64,000 nucleotides of DNA from Streptomyces chumphonensis. Lineage in GTDB: Bacteria; Actinomycetota; Actinomycetes; Streptomycetales; Streptomycetaceae. Location: contig NZ_JACXYU010000010.1 in assembly GCF_014779715.1 (NCBI RefSeq), forward strand, positions 1-64,000, written 5' to 3'. The position numbers and the translations under genes are program-made. Shown here piece after piece: positions 8,799 through 17,216 of the stretch. Every line of letters starts with the position of its first letter. Positions within the stretch are counted from its first letter, which is position 1. The notes beneath the pieces were generated by a model. That model was given only the letters and a program-made list of their open reading frames with translations, was not told the DNA's origin and ran no database searches.

Positions 8799-10820
8799 GT
8801 GGACGTGAGCCGGTACCCGAATCTGTTGCAGCCGCTCGACCTGGGGTTCACGACCCTGCCCAACCGGGTCGTCATGGGCTCGATGCACGTGGGCCTGGAG
8901 GAGGCCGAGAACGGCTTCGAGCGGATGGCCGCCTTCTACGCCGAACGCGCCCGGGGCGGGGTCGGGCTCATCGTCAGCGGCGGCATCGCCCCCAACGACG
9001 CCGGCCGCCCCTGGGACGGCGGCGCCGCGCTCACCACCGAGGCCGAGGCCGAGCGGCACCGCGTCGTCACCGACGCCGTCCACCGCGAGGGCGGACGCAT
9101 CGCCTGCCAGCTCCTCCACTTCGGTCGGTACGCGCACCACCCCGACCTCGTCGCCCCCAGCGCGCTCCAGGCCCCGATCAGCGCCCACGTCCCGCACGCC
9201 CTGACCGACGCCGAGATCGAGCAGACGATCGACGACTTCGCGCGTGCCGCCGAACTCGCCCGGGGCGCGGGCTACGACGGCGTCGAGATCATGGGCTCCG
9301 AGGGCTACCTCATCAACGAGTTCATCGTCTCGGCGACCAACCAGCGCACCGACCGCTGGGGCGGCTCCTACGAGAACCGCATGCGCTTCCCCGTGGAGAT
9401 CGTCCGGCGCGTCCGCGAGCGGGTCGGCCCGGACTTCATCCTCGTCTACCGGCTCTCCATGCTCGACCTCGTGCCCGGCGGCTCCACCCTGGAGGAGGTC
9501 GTCACGCTGGCCCGCGCCGTCGAGGAGGCCGGGGCCACCATCATCAACACCGGCATCGGCTGGCACGAGGCCCGCATCCCCACCATCGTCACCTCCGTCC
9601 CGCGCGGCGCCTACAGCTGGGTCACCAAGAGGCTGATGGGCACGGTATCGGTGCCGCTGGTGACGACGAACCGCATCAACACCCCGGAGAAGGCCGAGCA
9701 ACTGCTCGCCGACGGCTACGCGGACATGGTCTCCATGGCCCGCCCCTTCCTCGCCGACCCGGACTTCGTCGCCAAGGCCGCCGAGGACCGCGCCGAGACC
9801 ATCAACACCTGCATCGGCTGCAACCAGGCGTGTCTGGACCACGTGTTCAACCTCCAGATCACCTCCTGCCTGGTGAACCCCCGCGCCTGCCACGAGACCG
9901 AACTCGTCCTCACCCCCACCCGGCGCCGCAAGCACGTCGCCGTCGTCGGCGCCGGGCCGGCCGGACTGGCCTGCGCCGTCTCCGCCGCCGAACGCGGCCA
10001 CGCCGTCACCCTCTTCGAGGCCGCCGACCACATCGGCGGACAGCTCGACATCGCCCGGCGCATCCCGGGCAAGGAGGAGTTCGACGAGACGCTGCGCTAC
10101 TACCGCACCCAGCTCGACCTGCGGGGCGTCGACGTCCGGCTCGGCACGACCTTCACCACGGCCGACGCCGACGCCTTCGACGAGGTCGTCGTCGCCACCG
10201 GTGTCACCCCCCGCACCCCCGACATCCCCGGCGTCGACCACCCCAGCGTCGTCAGCTACCTCGACGTGCTGCGCGACGGCGCGCCCGTCGGCGAGCGCGT
10301 CGCGATCGTCGGCGCCGGCGGCATCGGCTTCGACGTCGCCGAGTACCTCACCGACGGCGGCGACGCCGCCAGCCTCGACCCGGAGACCTACTTCCGCCAG
10401 TGGGGCGTCGACACCGAGTACCGCGGCCGGGGCGGACTGCGCGAGCCCGAGCGCCCCAAGCCGCCGCGCACGGTCCACCTCCTCCAGCGCAAGACCAGCA
10501 AGGTCGGCGCCGGACTCGGCAAGACGACCGGCTGGATCCACCGCACCGAGCTGAAGCACCGGGGCGTCACCATGGTCGCCGGAGCCACCTACGACCGCAT
10601 CGACGACGACGGCCTGCACCTCACCGTCGACGGCGACGCCCGCGTCCTGCCCGTCGACACCGTCGTCCTGTGCACGGGCCAGGACCCCCGGCGCGACCTG
10701 CACGAGGAGCTGCGCGCCGCCGGGCACACCGTGCACCTCATCGGCGGCGCGGACGTCGCGGCCGAGCTGGACGCCAAGCGCGCCATCCGGCAGGGCACCG
10801 AGCTGGCGGCGGCCCTCTGA
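8799..10820 (+). CDS. FadH-like NADH:flavin oxidoreductase / 2,4-dienoyl-CoA reductase family
   Basis: 673 residues with three parts. Residues 1-340 form an Old Yellow Enzyme FMN barrel (TLPNRVVMGSMHVGLEE; active-site region QLLHFGRYAHHP). A 4Fe-4S site follows at CIGCNQACLDHV and the downstream TSCLVNP. Residues 370-670 form an FAD/NAD(P) module with VAVVGAGPAGLACAV. Electrons would pass NAD(P)H to FAD, Fe-S, then FMN to reduce an activated double bond. The architecture matches FadH and the related trimethylamine dehydrogenase group; exact substrate is uncertain. GTG 8799 follows GGAGGCGAAGGAG. A PadR regulator is 33 bp downstream, same strand. Confidence 0.9.
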   Translation: MDVSRYPNLLQPLDLGFTTLPNRVVMGSMHVGLEEAENGFERMAAFYAERARGGVGLIVSGGIAPNDAGRPWDGGAALTTEAEAERHRVVTDAVHREGGRIACQLLHFGRYAHHPDLVAPSALQAPISAHVPHALTDAEIEQTIDDFARAAELARGAGYDGVEIMGSEGYLINEFIVSATNQRTDRWGGSYENRMRFPVEIVRRVRERVGPDFILVYRLSMLDLVPGGSTLEEVVTLARAVEEAGATIINTGIGWHEARIPTIVTSVPRGAYSWVTKRLMGTVSVPLVTTNRINTPEKAEQLLADGYADMVSMARPFLADPDFVAKAAEDRAETINTCIGCNQACLDHVFNLQITSCLVNPRACHETELVLTPTRRRKHVAVVGAGPAGLACAVSAAERGHAVTLFEAADHIGGQLDIARRIPGKEEFDETLRYYRTQLDLRGVDVRLGTTFTTADADAFDEVVVATGVTPRTPDIPGVDHPSVVSYLDVLRDGAPVGERVAIVGAGGIGFDVAEYLTDGGDAASLDPETYFRQWGVDTEYRGRGGLREPERPKPPRTVHLLQRKTSKVGAGLGKTTGWIHRTELKHRGVTMVAGATYDRIDDDGLHLTVDGDARVLPVDTVVLCTGQDPRRDLHEELRAAGHTVHLIGGADVAAELDAKRAIRQGTELAAAL

Positions 10821-10852
10821 GCTCCGCCGCCCGGCCTGCCTAGGATGCGGAC

Positions 10853-11395
10853 ATGTCCCTGCCGCACGCCATCCTCACCGCCCTGCTGGAGAAGCCCTCC
10901 TCGGGCCTGGAGCTGACGCGGCGCTTCGACCGGTCCATCGGCTACTTCTGGACGGCCACGCACCAGCAGATCTACCGCGAGCTGGGCAAGCTGGAGCAGG
11001 CCGGGCTCATCCGGGTCCTGCCCGCCGAAGCGCCCACGCGCGGGCAGCGCAAGGAGTACGAGGTGCTGTCCGCCGGGCGGGAGGAGCTGACGGCCTGGGT
11101 GGCGCGGGTCGAGGAACCGAGGGCCGGACGCGACCCGCTGCCGCTGCGCGTGCGCGCGGCGGCGGTCGTCGGCAGTGCCGGGCTGGCGCCGGAACTCCGC
11201 CGCCACCTGGAACTGCACCGGCAACGACTGGCCGAGTACCGGGACATCGAGCGGCGCGACTTCCCGCCCGGCCGCGACGCCGAACCCGACCGGCTCCGGC
11301 ACGTCGTCCTCAAGGGCGGCATCCGCCTGGAGCACTTCTGGATCGAGTGGCTGTCGGAGGTCCTCGACGAACTGCCCGGGGACGCGCCCGCATGA
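10853..11395 (+). CDS. PadR family transcriptional regulator
   Basis: 180 residues. The N-terminal winged helix is HAILTALLEKPSSGLELTRRF, with the wing region ATHQQIYRELGKLEQAGLI and QRKEYEVLSAGREEL, all diagnostic of PadR (PF03551). The C-terminal helical region (about residues 95-175) matches the PadR C-terminal dimerisation domain of the Vir class (AAVVGSAGLAPELRRHLELH). PadR proteins repress nearby genes and release DNA on binding a small aromatic or drug-like ligand. Its place directly after the FadH-like oxidoreductase makes that gene the likely target. Its stop overlaps the start of the FhuF-like gene (ATGA). Confidence 0.92.
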   Translation: MSLPHAILTALLEKPSSGLELTRRFDRSIGYFWTATHQQIYRELGKLEQAGLIRVLPAEAPTRGQRKEYEVLSAGREELTAWVARVEEPRAGRDPLPLRVRAAAVVGSAGLAPELRRHLELHRQRLAEYRDIERRDFPPGRDAEPDRLRHVVLKGGIRLEHFWIEWLSEVLDELPGDAPA

Positions 11396-12078
11396 CCACG
11401 ACGGCGGAGTACCTCGCCCACGTCGCCCGCGTCGGCCCCTTCTTCACCGTGCACACCGGCACCGCGATGCCGTCCCCCGGCTTCCTCCGCCTCGCCGACC
11501 TGCACACGCCGGGCCGTGCGCTCGACACCTACACCGCCTTCGTCGGCGCGCGCCTCGGCACCCGGGACGCGCGGGTGGCCGCGTCCACCGCCCACCTCGG
11601 CGTCGCCGCCCGGCTGTGGTCCCTGGCCCTCGCCTCCGCCGCCCTGCACGGCCGCGTCCCCGACCTCGGCGCTCTGTGGCTGCGCCCCGACCCGGCCGGC
11701 ACGCGGTGGTGGCTCCCCGACCCCCGCGACGCGGACGGTCCCGACCCGGCCTCCGCCGCCTACACGACCGTCATGGCGGACCACCTCACACCCCTCGGCG
11801 ACGCCGTCCGCCGCGGCACCGGCGTCTCCCCGCACACCCTGCGCGGAAACGCCGCCTCCGCCCTCGCCGGAGCCCTGCGCGTCCTCCTGCACGCCGCGCC
11901 CACCGCCCGCAGCGCCCTGCCCCTCACCCGGGCGCTGCTCGCCCGCGAGCCGCTGCGCGACGCCGGACGCCTCCACGTCGACGCCACCGGCGACCCCGCC
12001 TACGCCCGCCGCAACTGCTGCCTCTACTACCGCGTCCCCGGCGCCGCCACCTGCGGCGACTGCGTCCTGCGTCAGTAG
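11392..12078 (+). CDS. FhuF-like (2Fe-2S) ferric siderophore reductase
   Basis: 228 residues, soluble. The C-terminal cysteine pattern RRNCCLYYRVPG followed by CGDCVL matches the unusual CC-x10-CxxC [2Fe-2S] site of FhuF, which reduces ferric hydroxamate siderophores in the cytoplasm to free iron. The ATG at 11392 overlaps the PadR stop codon by 4 bases, so the two are translationally coupled. An in-frame extension to 11347 is disregarded for that reason. No siderophore transporter is adjacent. The 3' end overlaps the converging toxin gene by 7 bp. Confidence 0.88.
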   Translation: MTTTAEYLAHVARVGPFFTVHTGTAMPSPGFLRLADLHTPGRALDTYTAFVGARLGTRDARVAASTAHLGVAARLWSLALASAALHGRVPDLGALWLRPDPAGTRWWLPDPRDADGPDPASAAYTTVMADHLTPLGDAVRRGTGVSPHTLRGNAASALAGALRVLLHAAPTARSALPLTRALLAREPLRDAGRLHVDATGDPAYARRNCCLYYRVPGAATCGDCVLRQ

Positions 12079-12326
12079 CGGTACCGCACCTGGACGATGA
12101 GGAGTTCGTCCCCTTTGACGCGATACACGAGGCGGTGTTCCTCGTCGATCCGCCGAGACCAGTAGCCGCTCAGATCTCCCTTCAGCGGCTCCGGCTTGCC
12201 GATTCCGGTGAAGGGGTCGCGCTTGCACTCCTCGATGAGCCGATTGATACGTCTGACCATGCGCCGATCGGATTCGGCCCAGTGGGTGTAGTCGTCCCAT
12301 CCCTGATCCGTGAAAACAGTCTTCAC
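12072..12326 (-). CDS. yoeB: YoeB/Txe family mRNA interferase toxin
   Basis: 84 residues, full length for YoeB. The family core WDDYTHWAESDRRMVRRIN, the central KPEPLKGDLSGYWSRRI and the C-terminal EEHRLVYRV with final VRYRY tail are all present, including the Glu, Arg and terminal His/Tyr positions used to cleave mRNA on the ribosome A site. It is the second gene of a pair; the start overlaps the antitoxin stop (ATGA at 12323-12326). Intact, so expected to be active when the antitoxin is lost. Its 3' end overlaps the FhuF-like gene by 7 bp. Confidence 0.95.
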   Translation of the reverse strand: MKTVFTDQGWDDYTHWAESDRRMVRRINRLIEECKRDPFTGIGKPEPLKGDLSGYWSRRIDEEHRLVYRVKGDELLIVQVRYRY

Positions 12327-12583
12327 TCGGCCTCTTCGACGTCGATCAACTCACGCGGTGAGACGCGGCCCGCCTCTGCCTCGGCGATGGACTCGGCCAG
12401 GCGTCGGGCATTCGCCGGTGAGCGCATGAGGTAGATCGTTTCCTGCCAGGAGGAGAAGTCCTCCTCTGAGATCAGGACCGCGTTGCCGCTGCGCGAGGTG
12501 ATGTGGACCGGCGTACGGTCGTCGTTGACCTGCTGAATCAGGGGGAACAGGTTCTTCCGGGCCTCGCTGGCTGTGATGGACAT
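12323..12583 (-). CDS. yefM: YefM/Phd family antitoxin
   Basis: 86 residues from ATG 12583, which has the ribosome site AAAGGGG at the right spacing and gives the canonical N-terminus MSITASEARKNLFPLIQQV. The N-terminal half is the Phd/YefM DNA-binding fold (TPVHITSRSGNAVLISEEDF); the C-terminal half is the flexible toxin-binding segment, ending in VEEAE. It neutralises YoeB and autorepresses the operon. The longer in-frame start at 12655 is rejected because it would run through the operator palindrome. Confidence 0.95.
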   Translation of the reverse strand: MSITASEARKNLFPLIQQVNDDRTPVHITSRSGNAVLISEEDFSSWQETIYLMRSPANARRLAESIAEAEAGRVSPRELIDVEEAE

Positions 12584-12600
12584 GGGTCGAACCCCTTTCA

Positions 12601-12620
12601 TGGTACCACTTATCGTACCA
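12601..12620 (-). promoter_or_regulatory. YefM/YoeB operator and promoter
   Basis: On the coding strand TGGTACGATAAGTGGTACCA holds the inverted arms TGGTAC and GTACCA. YefM-type operators are short palindromes overlapping the promoter, and TACGAT inside it is an acceptable -10. Located 18-37 bp upstream of the antitoxin ATG, which suits autorepression. Confidence 0.6.
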
Positions 12621-12652
12621 GTGTTGACCGTCTTCGGCAGGTCTGTCACGCG

Positions 12653-12701
12653 CACGACGGGCCGGGTCCGGCGCTTCGTGCGCCGGGCCCGGCCCGTCGT
12701 G
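12653..12701. terminator. Very strong hairpin after the second subtilase gene
   Basis: A 22-bp stem (arms 12653-12674 and 12680-12701, one G-T wobble) around the 5-base loop TTCGT. It sits 11 bp beyond the subtilase stop and separates it from the toxin-antitoxin promoter. No U-tract, as is usual in Streptomyces. Confidence 0.8.
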
Positions 12702-12711
12702 GCTCAGGGGG

Positions 12712-13917
12712 TCACTTGACGAGGTTCAGCAGCAGGTTGGGGGAGCCGGAGCCGGGGTTGCCGACGACGTCGCGCGCCGCCGCGTCCGTCAGCGCCGCGG
12801 AGACGTCCGCCGGGGAGGCCGAGCCGTTGCCCGCCAGGTAGAGGGCGGCGACACCGGCCGCGTGCGGGCTGGCCATCGAGGTGCCGGAGATCGTCTTCGT
12901 CGCGCCGTCGTTCCAGGCGGCCGTGATGTCCACGCCGGGGGCGTAGAGGTCCAGCGCCGAGCCGTAGTTGGAGAAGCCCGCCTGCCCGTCCGCGTCGTCC
13001 GTCGCGCCGACGGTGATGGCCTCCGGGACGCGCGCCGGGGAGACGTTGTTCGCGTCCTGGGCCTCGTTGCCCGCCGCGACGACGAACGTCACGCCCGCGG
13101 CCACCGCCCCGCTCACCGCCTCGTCCAGCGCCGGGTCCTGCGGGCCGCCCAGCGACATGTTGGCGACCGAGGGCCCGGAGGCGTTCTCCGCCACCCACTC
13201 GATGCCCGCGACGACCTGCGCGGTCGTCCCCGAGCCGTTGTCGTCCAGCACCCGGACGCCGACGACCTCGGCGTTCTTCGCGACGCCGTGCTCGGTACCG
13301 GCGATGGTGCTCGCGACGTGCGTGCCGTGCCCGTTGCCGTCCTGCGCGACGTCGTCGTTCTCGACCGCGTCGAAGCCGTTGCCCGCCCGGCCGCCGAAGT
13401 CCTCGTGCTCCACCATCACGCCGGTGTCGATGACGTACGCGGTGACGCCCTGGCCCCCGTCGTCGGGGTAGGTGTACGACTGGTCGAGCGGGAGGGCCTG
13501 CTGGTCGATGCGGTCCAGGCCCCAGTTCGGCGGGTCGGTCTGCTCGGCGGAGACCGTGTGCCGCTGGTTGACGTACACCTTCTCGACGGCCGGGTCGGCG
13601 GCGAGGCGGCGCGCCTCCCGCTCGGTGAGGGAGGCGGCGGCGTAGCCGTTGAGGGCGGCGTCGAAGGTGTCCTCGACCGTGCCGCCGTGCTCGGTGATCA
13701 CGTCCTCGCCGGCCTCGCCCTCGCCGGCGGAGACCGAGACGGCCGACTCCTTCATCGTGACGATGTAGCTGCCCTCGACCGCCGACGCCGAACCGGCCCC
13801 GACGACCGTCGCCTCGGCCGGGGCCGCGCCCGCCGGGAAGGCCAGTCCGGTACCGATCGCCGCCGCGGCCACGGCCGCCGAGAGACCGACGGTCAGCTTC
13901 TTCCGCGTCACTGCCAT
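12712..13917 (-). CDS. Secreted S8 family serine peptidase (subtilase)
   Basis: 401 residues from ATG 13917, where a classical signal peptide starts (MAVTRKKLTVGLSAAVAAAA, cleavage near AGAAPA). An I9 propeptide (SYIVTMKES) precedes the S8 domain. Triad motifs are AYVIDTGVMVEHEDF, NGHGTHVAST and SGTSMASPHAAG. Length and layout match streptomycete proteinase K-like enzymes. An in-frame ATG at 14037 would add 40 residues without a signal sequence and is rejected. The upstream neighbour on the same strand is a TrmB/LuxR-type regulator, the likely controller. The first gene of the window encodes a paralogous enzyme. Confidence 0.95.
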   Translation of the reverse strand: MAVTRKKLTVGLSAAVAAAAIGTGLAFPAGAAPAEATVVGAGSASAVEGSYIVTMKESAVSVSAGEGEAGEDVITEHGGTVEDTFDAALNGYAAASLTEREARRLAADPAVEKVYVNQRHTVSAEQTDPPNWGLDRIDQQALPLDQSYTYPDDGGQGVTAYVIDTGVMVEHEDFGGRAGNGFDAVENDDVAQDGNGHGTHVASTIAGTEHGVAKNAEVVGVRVLDDNGSGTTAQVVAGIEWVAENASGPSVANMSLGGPQDPALDEAVSGAVAAGVTFVVAAGNEAQDANNVSPARVPEAITVGATDDADGQAGFSNYGSALDLYAPGVDITAAWNDGATKTISGTSMASPHAAGVAALYLAGNGSASPADVSAALTDAAARDVVGNPGSGSPNLLLNLVK

Positions 13918-14055
13918 GTGAACGTCCTTTACTGCTGTGTGGGGGGAGCGCCGTGGGGGGCGCGAGCGCCGTGGGGCGCTGACAGCAGACAAGCTCATGT
14001 ACACGACAGCGAACAAGGGGCTCCGGATAACGGACATTTGAGGTGCATGGCGGCA

Positions 14056-15099
14056 TTACGGCCCGACTCGGTCGGGGCCGGGTTGGACACCCGGGCCCCC
14101 GATGTCCAGCCGCGCCGCCATCATGCCGAGCTGGAAACGCGTCGACGCCCCCACCCGCTCCATGACGGCGCTCAGCCGGCGCTGGAACGTGCGGTGGCTG
14201 ACGCCCAGCTGACGTGCCATGACCTGGTCCGTCAGACCCGTCGCCAGCAGGGCCAGCAGGCGTGCGTCGTCCGGAGGCAGCCCGTGGGCGGCCGGGCGCG
14301 GGCTGTCCGACAGGAAGTCCGACAGCGGCAACGCCCGCTCCCACAGCACCTCGAAGAACGCGCACAGCGCCTCCAGCAGCCCCGACGCGTGCACGACGAT
14401 GCAACTCGCCACCTCGTACGGGGAGGTGCGCAGCGGCAGCAGGCCCGTCTGCTCGTCGGCGAGCAGCAGCTTCGTCGGGGCGTGCGGCAGGACGCGGGCC
14501 TCCTCGCCGAGGTCCGCGCACGAAAGGATGTCGCTGTGGGTGCTGTGGAAGGTCGCCAGCCCCTCCGCGTCGTACAGCACCCGGTAGGCGACGCCGCGCC
14601 GCATCGTCTCGCCCTGGAGCGGCATCATGCCGGTGCGCGGGTCGTGCCGGTCGGGGTCGCTGTTGACGTACGGCGGCCGGTCGATGCCCCGGATCAGCCG
14701 CCGCGCGGTGCGCTGGAGCTGGTCCACCTGCTGGATGACGGCCGCCCGGCCGACGACGACCTCCACCACGTCCAGCGGGTCGCGCGCCTCCGTGGTGGTC
14801 CGGAACCGGGCCGCCAGGTGGTGCACATGGCGCCGCGCCCGCTGCAACTCCTCCTCGCGCGCGGTCAGCAGCGCGGAGAACGCCACGTCCGGCTCGACCG
14901 GCAGGAACCGGTCCGGCTCCCGCCGCCCGCCGACGACGCGCTCGATCAATCCCAGCCCCTCCAACGCCCGGAGCGTCGAGCGCAGCCGGGGGACGGTCAG
15001 CCCGAGCCCGCCCTGGAGTTCCGGCACGGTGACCGCGCCGTCCACCAGCGCCTCGTACACCCGCTGCTGCGCCCCGTCCAGATCGAGTGCCTCAAGCAT
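14056..15099 (-). CDS. TrmB-like / LuxR-type helix-turn-helix regulator
   Basis: 347 residues with DNA-binding-like domains at both ends. The N-terminus is a TrmB winged helix (DLDGAQQRVYEALVDGAVTV, RLRSTLRALEGLGLIER). The C-terminus is a LuxR-like HTH (DARLLALLATGLTDQVMARQ, LGVSHRTFQRRLSAVMERVG). The middle is a phospholipase D-like or effector region without obvious catalytic HKD motif. This domain combination is common in Streptomyces and often lies next to secreted subtilases. Same strand as the peptidase, 138 bp upstream. Ligand unknown. Confidence 0.85.
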   Translation of the reverse strand: MLEALDLDGAQQRVYEALVDGAVTVPELQGGLGLTVPRLRSTLRALEGLGLIERVVGGRREPDRFLPVEPDVAFSALLTAREEELQRARRHVHHLAARFRTTTEARDPLDVVEVVVGRAAVIQQVDQLQRTARRLIRGIDRPPYVNSDPDRHDPRTGMMPLQGETMRRGVAYRVLYDAEGLATFHSTHSDILSCADLGEEARVLPHAPTKLLLADEQTGLLPLRTSPYEVASCIVVHASGLLEALCAFFEVLWERALPLSDFLSDSPRPAAHGLPPDDARLLALLATGLTDQVMARQLGVSHRTFQRRLSAVMERVGASTRFQLGMMAARLDIGGPGVQPGPDRVGP

Positions 15100-15223
15100 G
15101 CTCGGATCGTGACCTCGGCGGCGCGATCACGTCAATGGCGCGATGACGCCATACATGAGCCCCCCACAGCCCCTTCACACATCGGTACGCGCTGGTCCGA
15201 ACCAAGGGGACCGTCCGCCGCGT

Positions 15224-15364
15224 TCACGTCGTCGGCTCCACCGGGCACCTGCGGTCCTCGGCCGGGCGCCGGCCCGTGGTCAGGAAGGTGGTGGCGGCTT
15301 CGTTCGCGCGGGTGTCGGCGCTGTACGGGTAGACGCCGTGGCCGCCCTGATCGACGATCACCAT
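15224..15364 (-). pseudogene. C-terminal remnant of a TAP-like alpha/beta hydrolase (secreted tripeptidyl aminopeptidase type)
   Basis: The frame reads MVIVDQGGHGVYPYSADTRA, then NEAATTFLTTGRRPAEDRRC and a short tail. The GGHG catalytic-His motif, followed by the NEAxxxFLxxGxxP segment and a final Cys, is the signature end of SlpD/TAP-like peptidases (abhydrolase_4 domain). About 450 upstream residues, including the nucleophile Ser, are absent: the similarity stops abruptly near 15365, exactly where a TetR remnant begins on the other strand. I read this as the scar of a deletion or insertion event. Confidence 0.6.
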
Positions 15365-15370
15365 GAGAGC

Positions 15371-15734
15371 TGTGCGAACGGATCCTGGCGGCGGCCGCGG
15401 ACATGCTCGCCGAGGACGGACTGACGGCACGCCTGAGCGTGCGCGCGGTCGCCGCGCGCGCCGGCTGCGGACCCTGGCCGAGGAAGGCGCACTGTCCGTC
15501 GACGACGTTCCGCGCAGTGCCCGCCTGCTGTCCACCGTCGTCAACGGGCTCGCGTTCCAGCGGGCGATGCCGGCGGAGGACACCCTCACGGAACGCGAGC
15601 GGGAGACGCTGTACACGGCGGTGGACGCGGTCCTGCGCCCGCACCCCCCCGCACCGCGACGGCGCCCCTCCCGACCGCTGACGCGCGAGGGGCGGATAGA
15701 GGAGTATGTTTCTCTAAAGTGTACTTCTCTATAG
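15371..15734 (+). pseudogene. Internally deleted, frameshifted TetR family regulator
   Basis: 15376-15468 encodes a TetR DNA-binding helix set (ERILAAAADMLAEDGLTARL, SVRAVAARAGCG). At about 15468 the reading continues in another frame with a TetR C-terminal domain (LRTLAEEGALSVDDVPRSAR, VVNGLAFQRAMPAEDTLTER) to the stop at 15734. Roughly 60 residues that should join the two are missing and the frame changes, so no functional repressor can be made. No start codon remains upstream of the HTH. It abuts the hydrolase remnant. Confidence 0.6.
15710..15731. promoter_or_regulatory. Spaced direct repeat in front of the ATPase gene
   Basis: TTCTCTA occurs at 15710-15716 and 15725-15731, 15 bp apart, in a locally AT-rich stretch that ends in TATAGGAGCG. 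The second copy overlaps the remnant's stop and lies just before the ATPase ribosome site. Could be an operator or the promoter of the ATPase gene. Confidence 0.35.
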
Positions 15735-15743
15735 GAGCGAAGC

Positions 15744-17216
15744 GTGGACAAGCCCGCCGAGATGTTCGACCGGGACCACGAGTGGTCGGCGCTGAGCCGG
15801 TTCATCGCCGATCCCCAGCCGGGAGCGACGTTGGGTGTGGTCTCCGGGCGTCGCCGCCAGGGCAAGACGTTCCTGTTGGATGCCGCCTGCCGCGCGGCCG
15901 GAGGGTTCTATTTCGGGGCGACCGAGGCCGCTGACGCCGAGTCCCTCCGGCGGATCAGTGCGGCGATGACGGCCCACGTCCGACCCGTCAGCCCGTTCCA
16001 CTTCGCCGACTGGTCGGAGGCCGTCGACGCTCTCCTCGCGCTCGGTGCCGACCGGACCGTCCCCGTCGTGATCGACGAGTTTCCCTACCTCGCCAAGGCC
16101 AACCCCGAGCTGCCGTCGATCATTCAGGAGGCGCTGCGGCCGCTGCGTGACCAGCGCACCGGCTCACGTACCCGGCTGCTCCTGTGCGGCTCGGCACTGT
16201 CCTTCATGGGACGGCTCCTGTCGGGCAACGCCCCTCTGCGCGGCCGGGCGGGCCTGGAGCTGGTCGTCCGTCCCCTCGACCATCGCCTCGCCGCCGAGTT
16301 CTGGGACATCGACGACCCCCACCTGGCGATGAAGGTGAACGCCGTGGTGGGCGGGACCCCCGCCTACCGGCGGGAATTCGCGCGCGGCGACACTCCGAAG
16401 GGCCCGGGTGACTTCGACGACTGGGTCGTCCGCACCGTCCTCAACCCCGAAACGCCCCTCTTCCGAGAGGCCCGCTACCTGCTGGCCGAAGAACCCGACC
16501 TTCGCGACACCGCCCTCTATCTGTCCGTCCTGGCCGCCGTCGCCGACGGCAACGCCACCCGAGGCGGCATGGCCGGCTACCTGGAGCGGAAGGCCACCGA
16601 CATCGCCCACCCCATCAACGTCCTGGAGGACGCGGGCCTGCTCCGCCGGGACGCCGATGTCTTCCGTGACCACCGCCCCACCTACCGCATCGCCGAACCA
16701 CTGATCGGCTTCCACCACGCGATCATGCGCCCGGTCTGGGACCAACTCGAACGCCCCGGCAACGCGGCGCGGGTCTGGCAGGCCAGCCGGCGTCGCTTCG
16801 TCAGCAACGTCCTCGGGCCCCACTTCGAACAGGTCTGCCGCGAATGGGCGTTGTACCACGCCGACCCCGATCTCCTGGGTGGTCTTCCCGCGCGCGTCGG
16901 CCAAGGCGTCGTGCACGACCCCAAAGCCCGCACCGGCCACGAGGTCGACGTCGCGGTCGTCGGCATCGCGGAGGGCGCCAAGCCACCGCTGCTGGCCATC
17001 GGGGAGGCCAAGTGGAACGACACCATGGGCGCGGCGCACATCGAACGGCTTCGGCGCATTCGCGACCTCATCACCCGGGCGGGCCGCTACGACACCACCT
17101 CCACCCGGCTCCTCTGTTTCAGCGGAGCCGGCTTCAACGGCAAGGCGGACGCCGCGGCAGCCGCCGACCCGGACATCCGGCTGATCGACCTGGCGGCTCT
17201 CTACGGCCGGACCTGA
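15744..17216 (+). CDS. Archaeal-type ATPase with DUF234-like nuclease-fold C-terminus
   Basis: 490 residues. Residues 1-210 form a P-loop STAND-like ATPase: Walker A SGRRRQGKTFLLD near residue 35, Walker B PVVIDEFPYL near residue 110, sensor region LLLCGSALSFM. A winged-helix segment follows (GGMAGYLERK, LEDAGLLRRD). The C-terminus has a DUF234/PD-(D/E)XK-like core: HEVDVAVVG about 40 residues before IGEAKW, the Asp and Glu-x-Lys spacing of restriction-like nucleases. Biological role of the family is not established; genomic scattering suggests mobility or defence. Ribosome site AGGAGCGAAGC precedes GTG 15744. It stands alone next to two decayed genes. Confidence 0.88.
   Translation: MDKPAEMFDRDHEWSALSRFIADPQPGATLGVVSGRRRQGKTFLLDAACRAAGGFYFGATEAADAESLRRISAAMTAHVRPVSPFHFADWSEAVDALLALGADRTVPVVIDEFPYLAKANPELPSIIQEALRPLRDQRTGSRTRLLLCGSALSFMGRLLSGNAPLRGRAGLELVVRPLDHRLAAEFWDIDDPHLAMKVNAVVGGTPAYRREFARGDTPKGPGDFDDWVVRTVLNPETPLFREARYLLAEEPDLRDTALYLSVLAAVADGNATRGGMAGYLERKATDIAHPINVLEDAGLLRRDADVFRDHRPTYRIAEPLIGFHHAIMRPVWDQLERPGNAARVWQASRRRFVSNVLGPHFEQVCREWALYHADPDLLGGLPARVGQGVVHDPKARTGHEVDVAVVGIAEGAKPPLLAIGEAKWNDTMGAAHIERLRRIRDLITRAGRYDTTSTRLLCFSGAGFNGKADAAAAADPDIRLIDLAALYGRT

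Noticed and set aside
6959..10843. 1294-codon open frame on the plus strand spanning four loci
   Set aside because: It runs antisense or out of frame through the monooxygenase, hydrolase and FadH-like genes and ends in Arg-rich sequence; a GC artefact.
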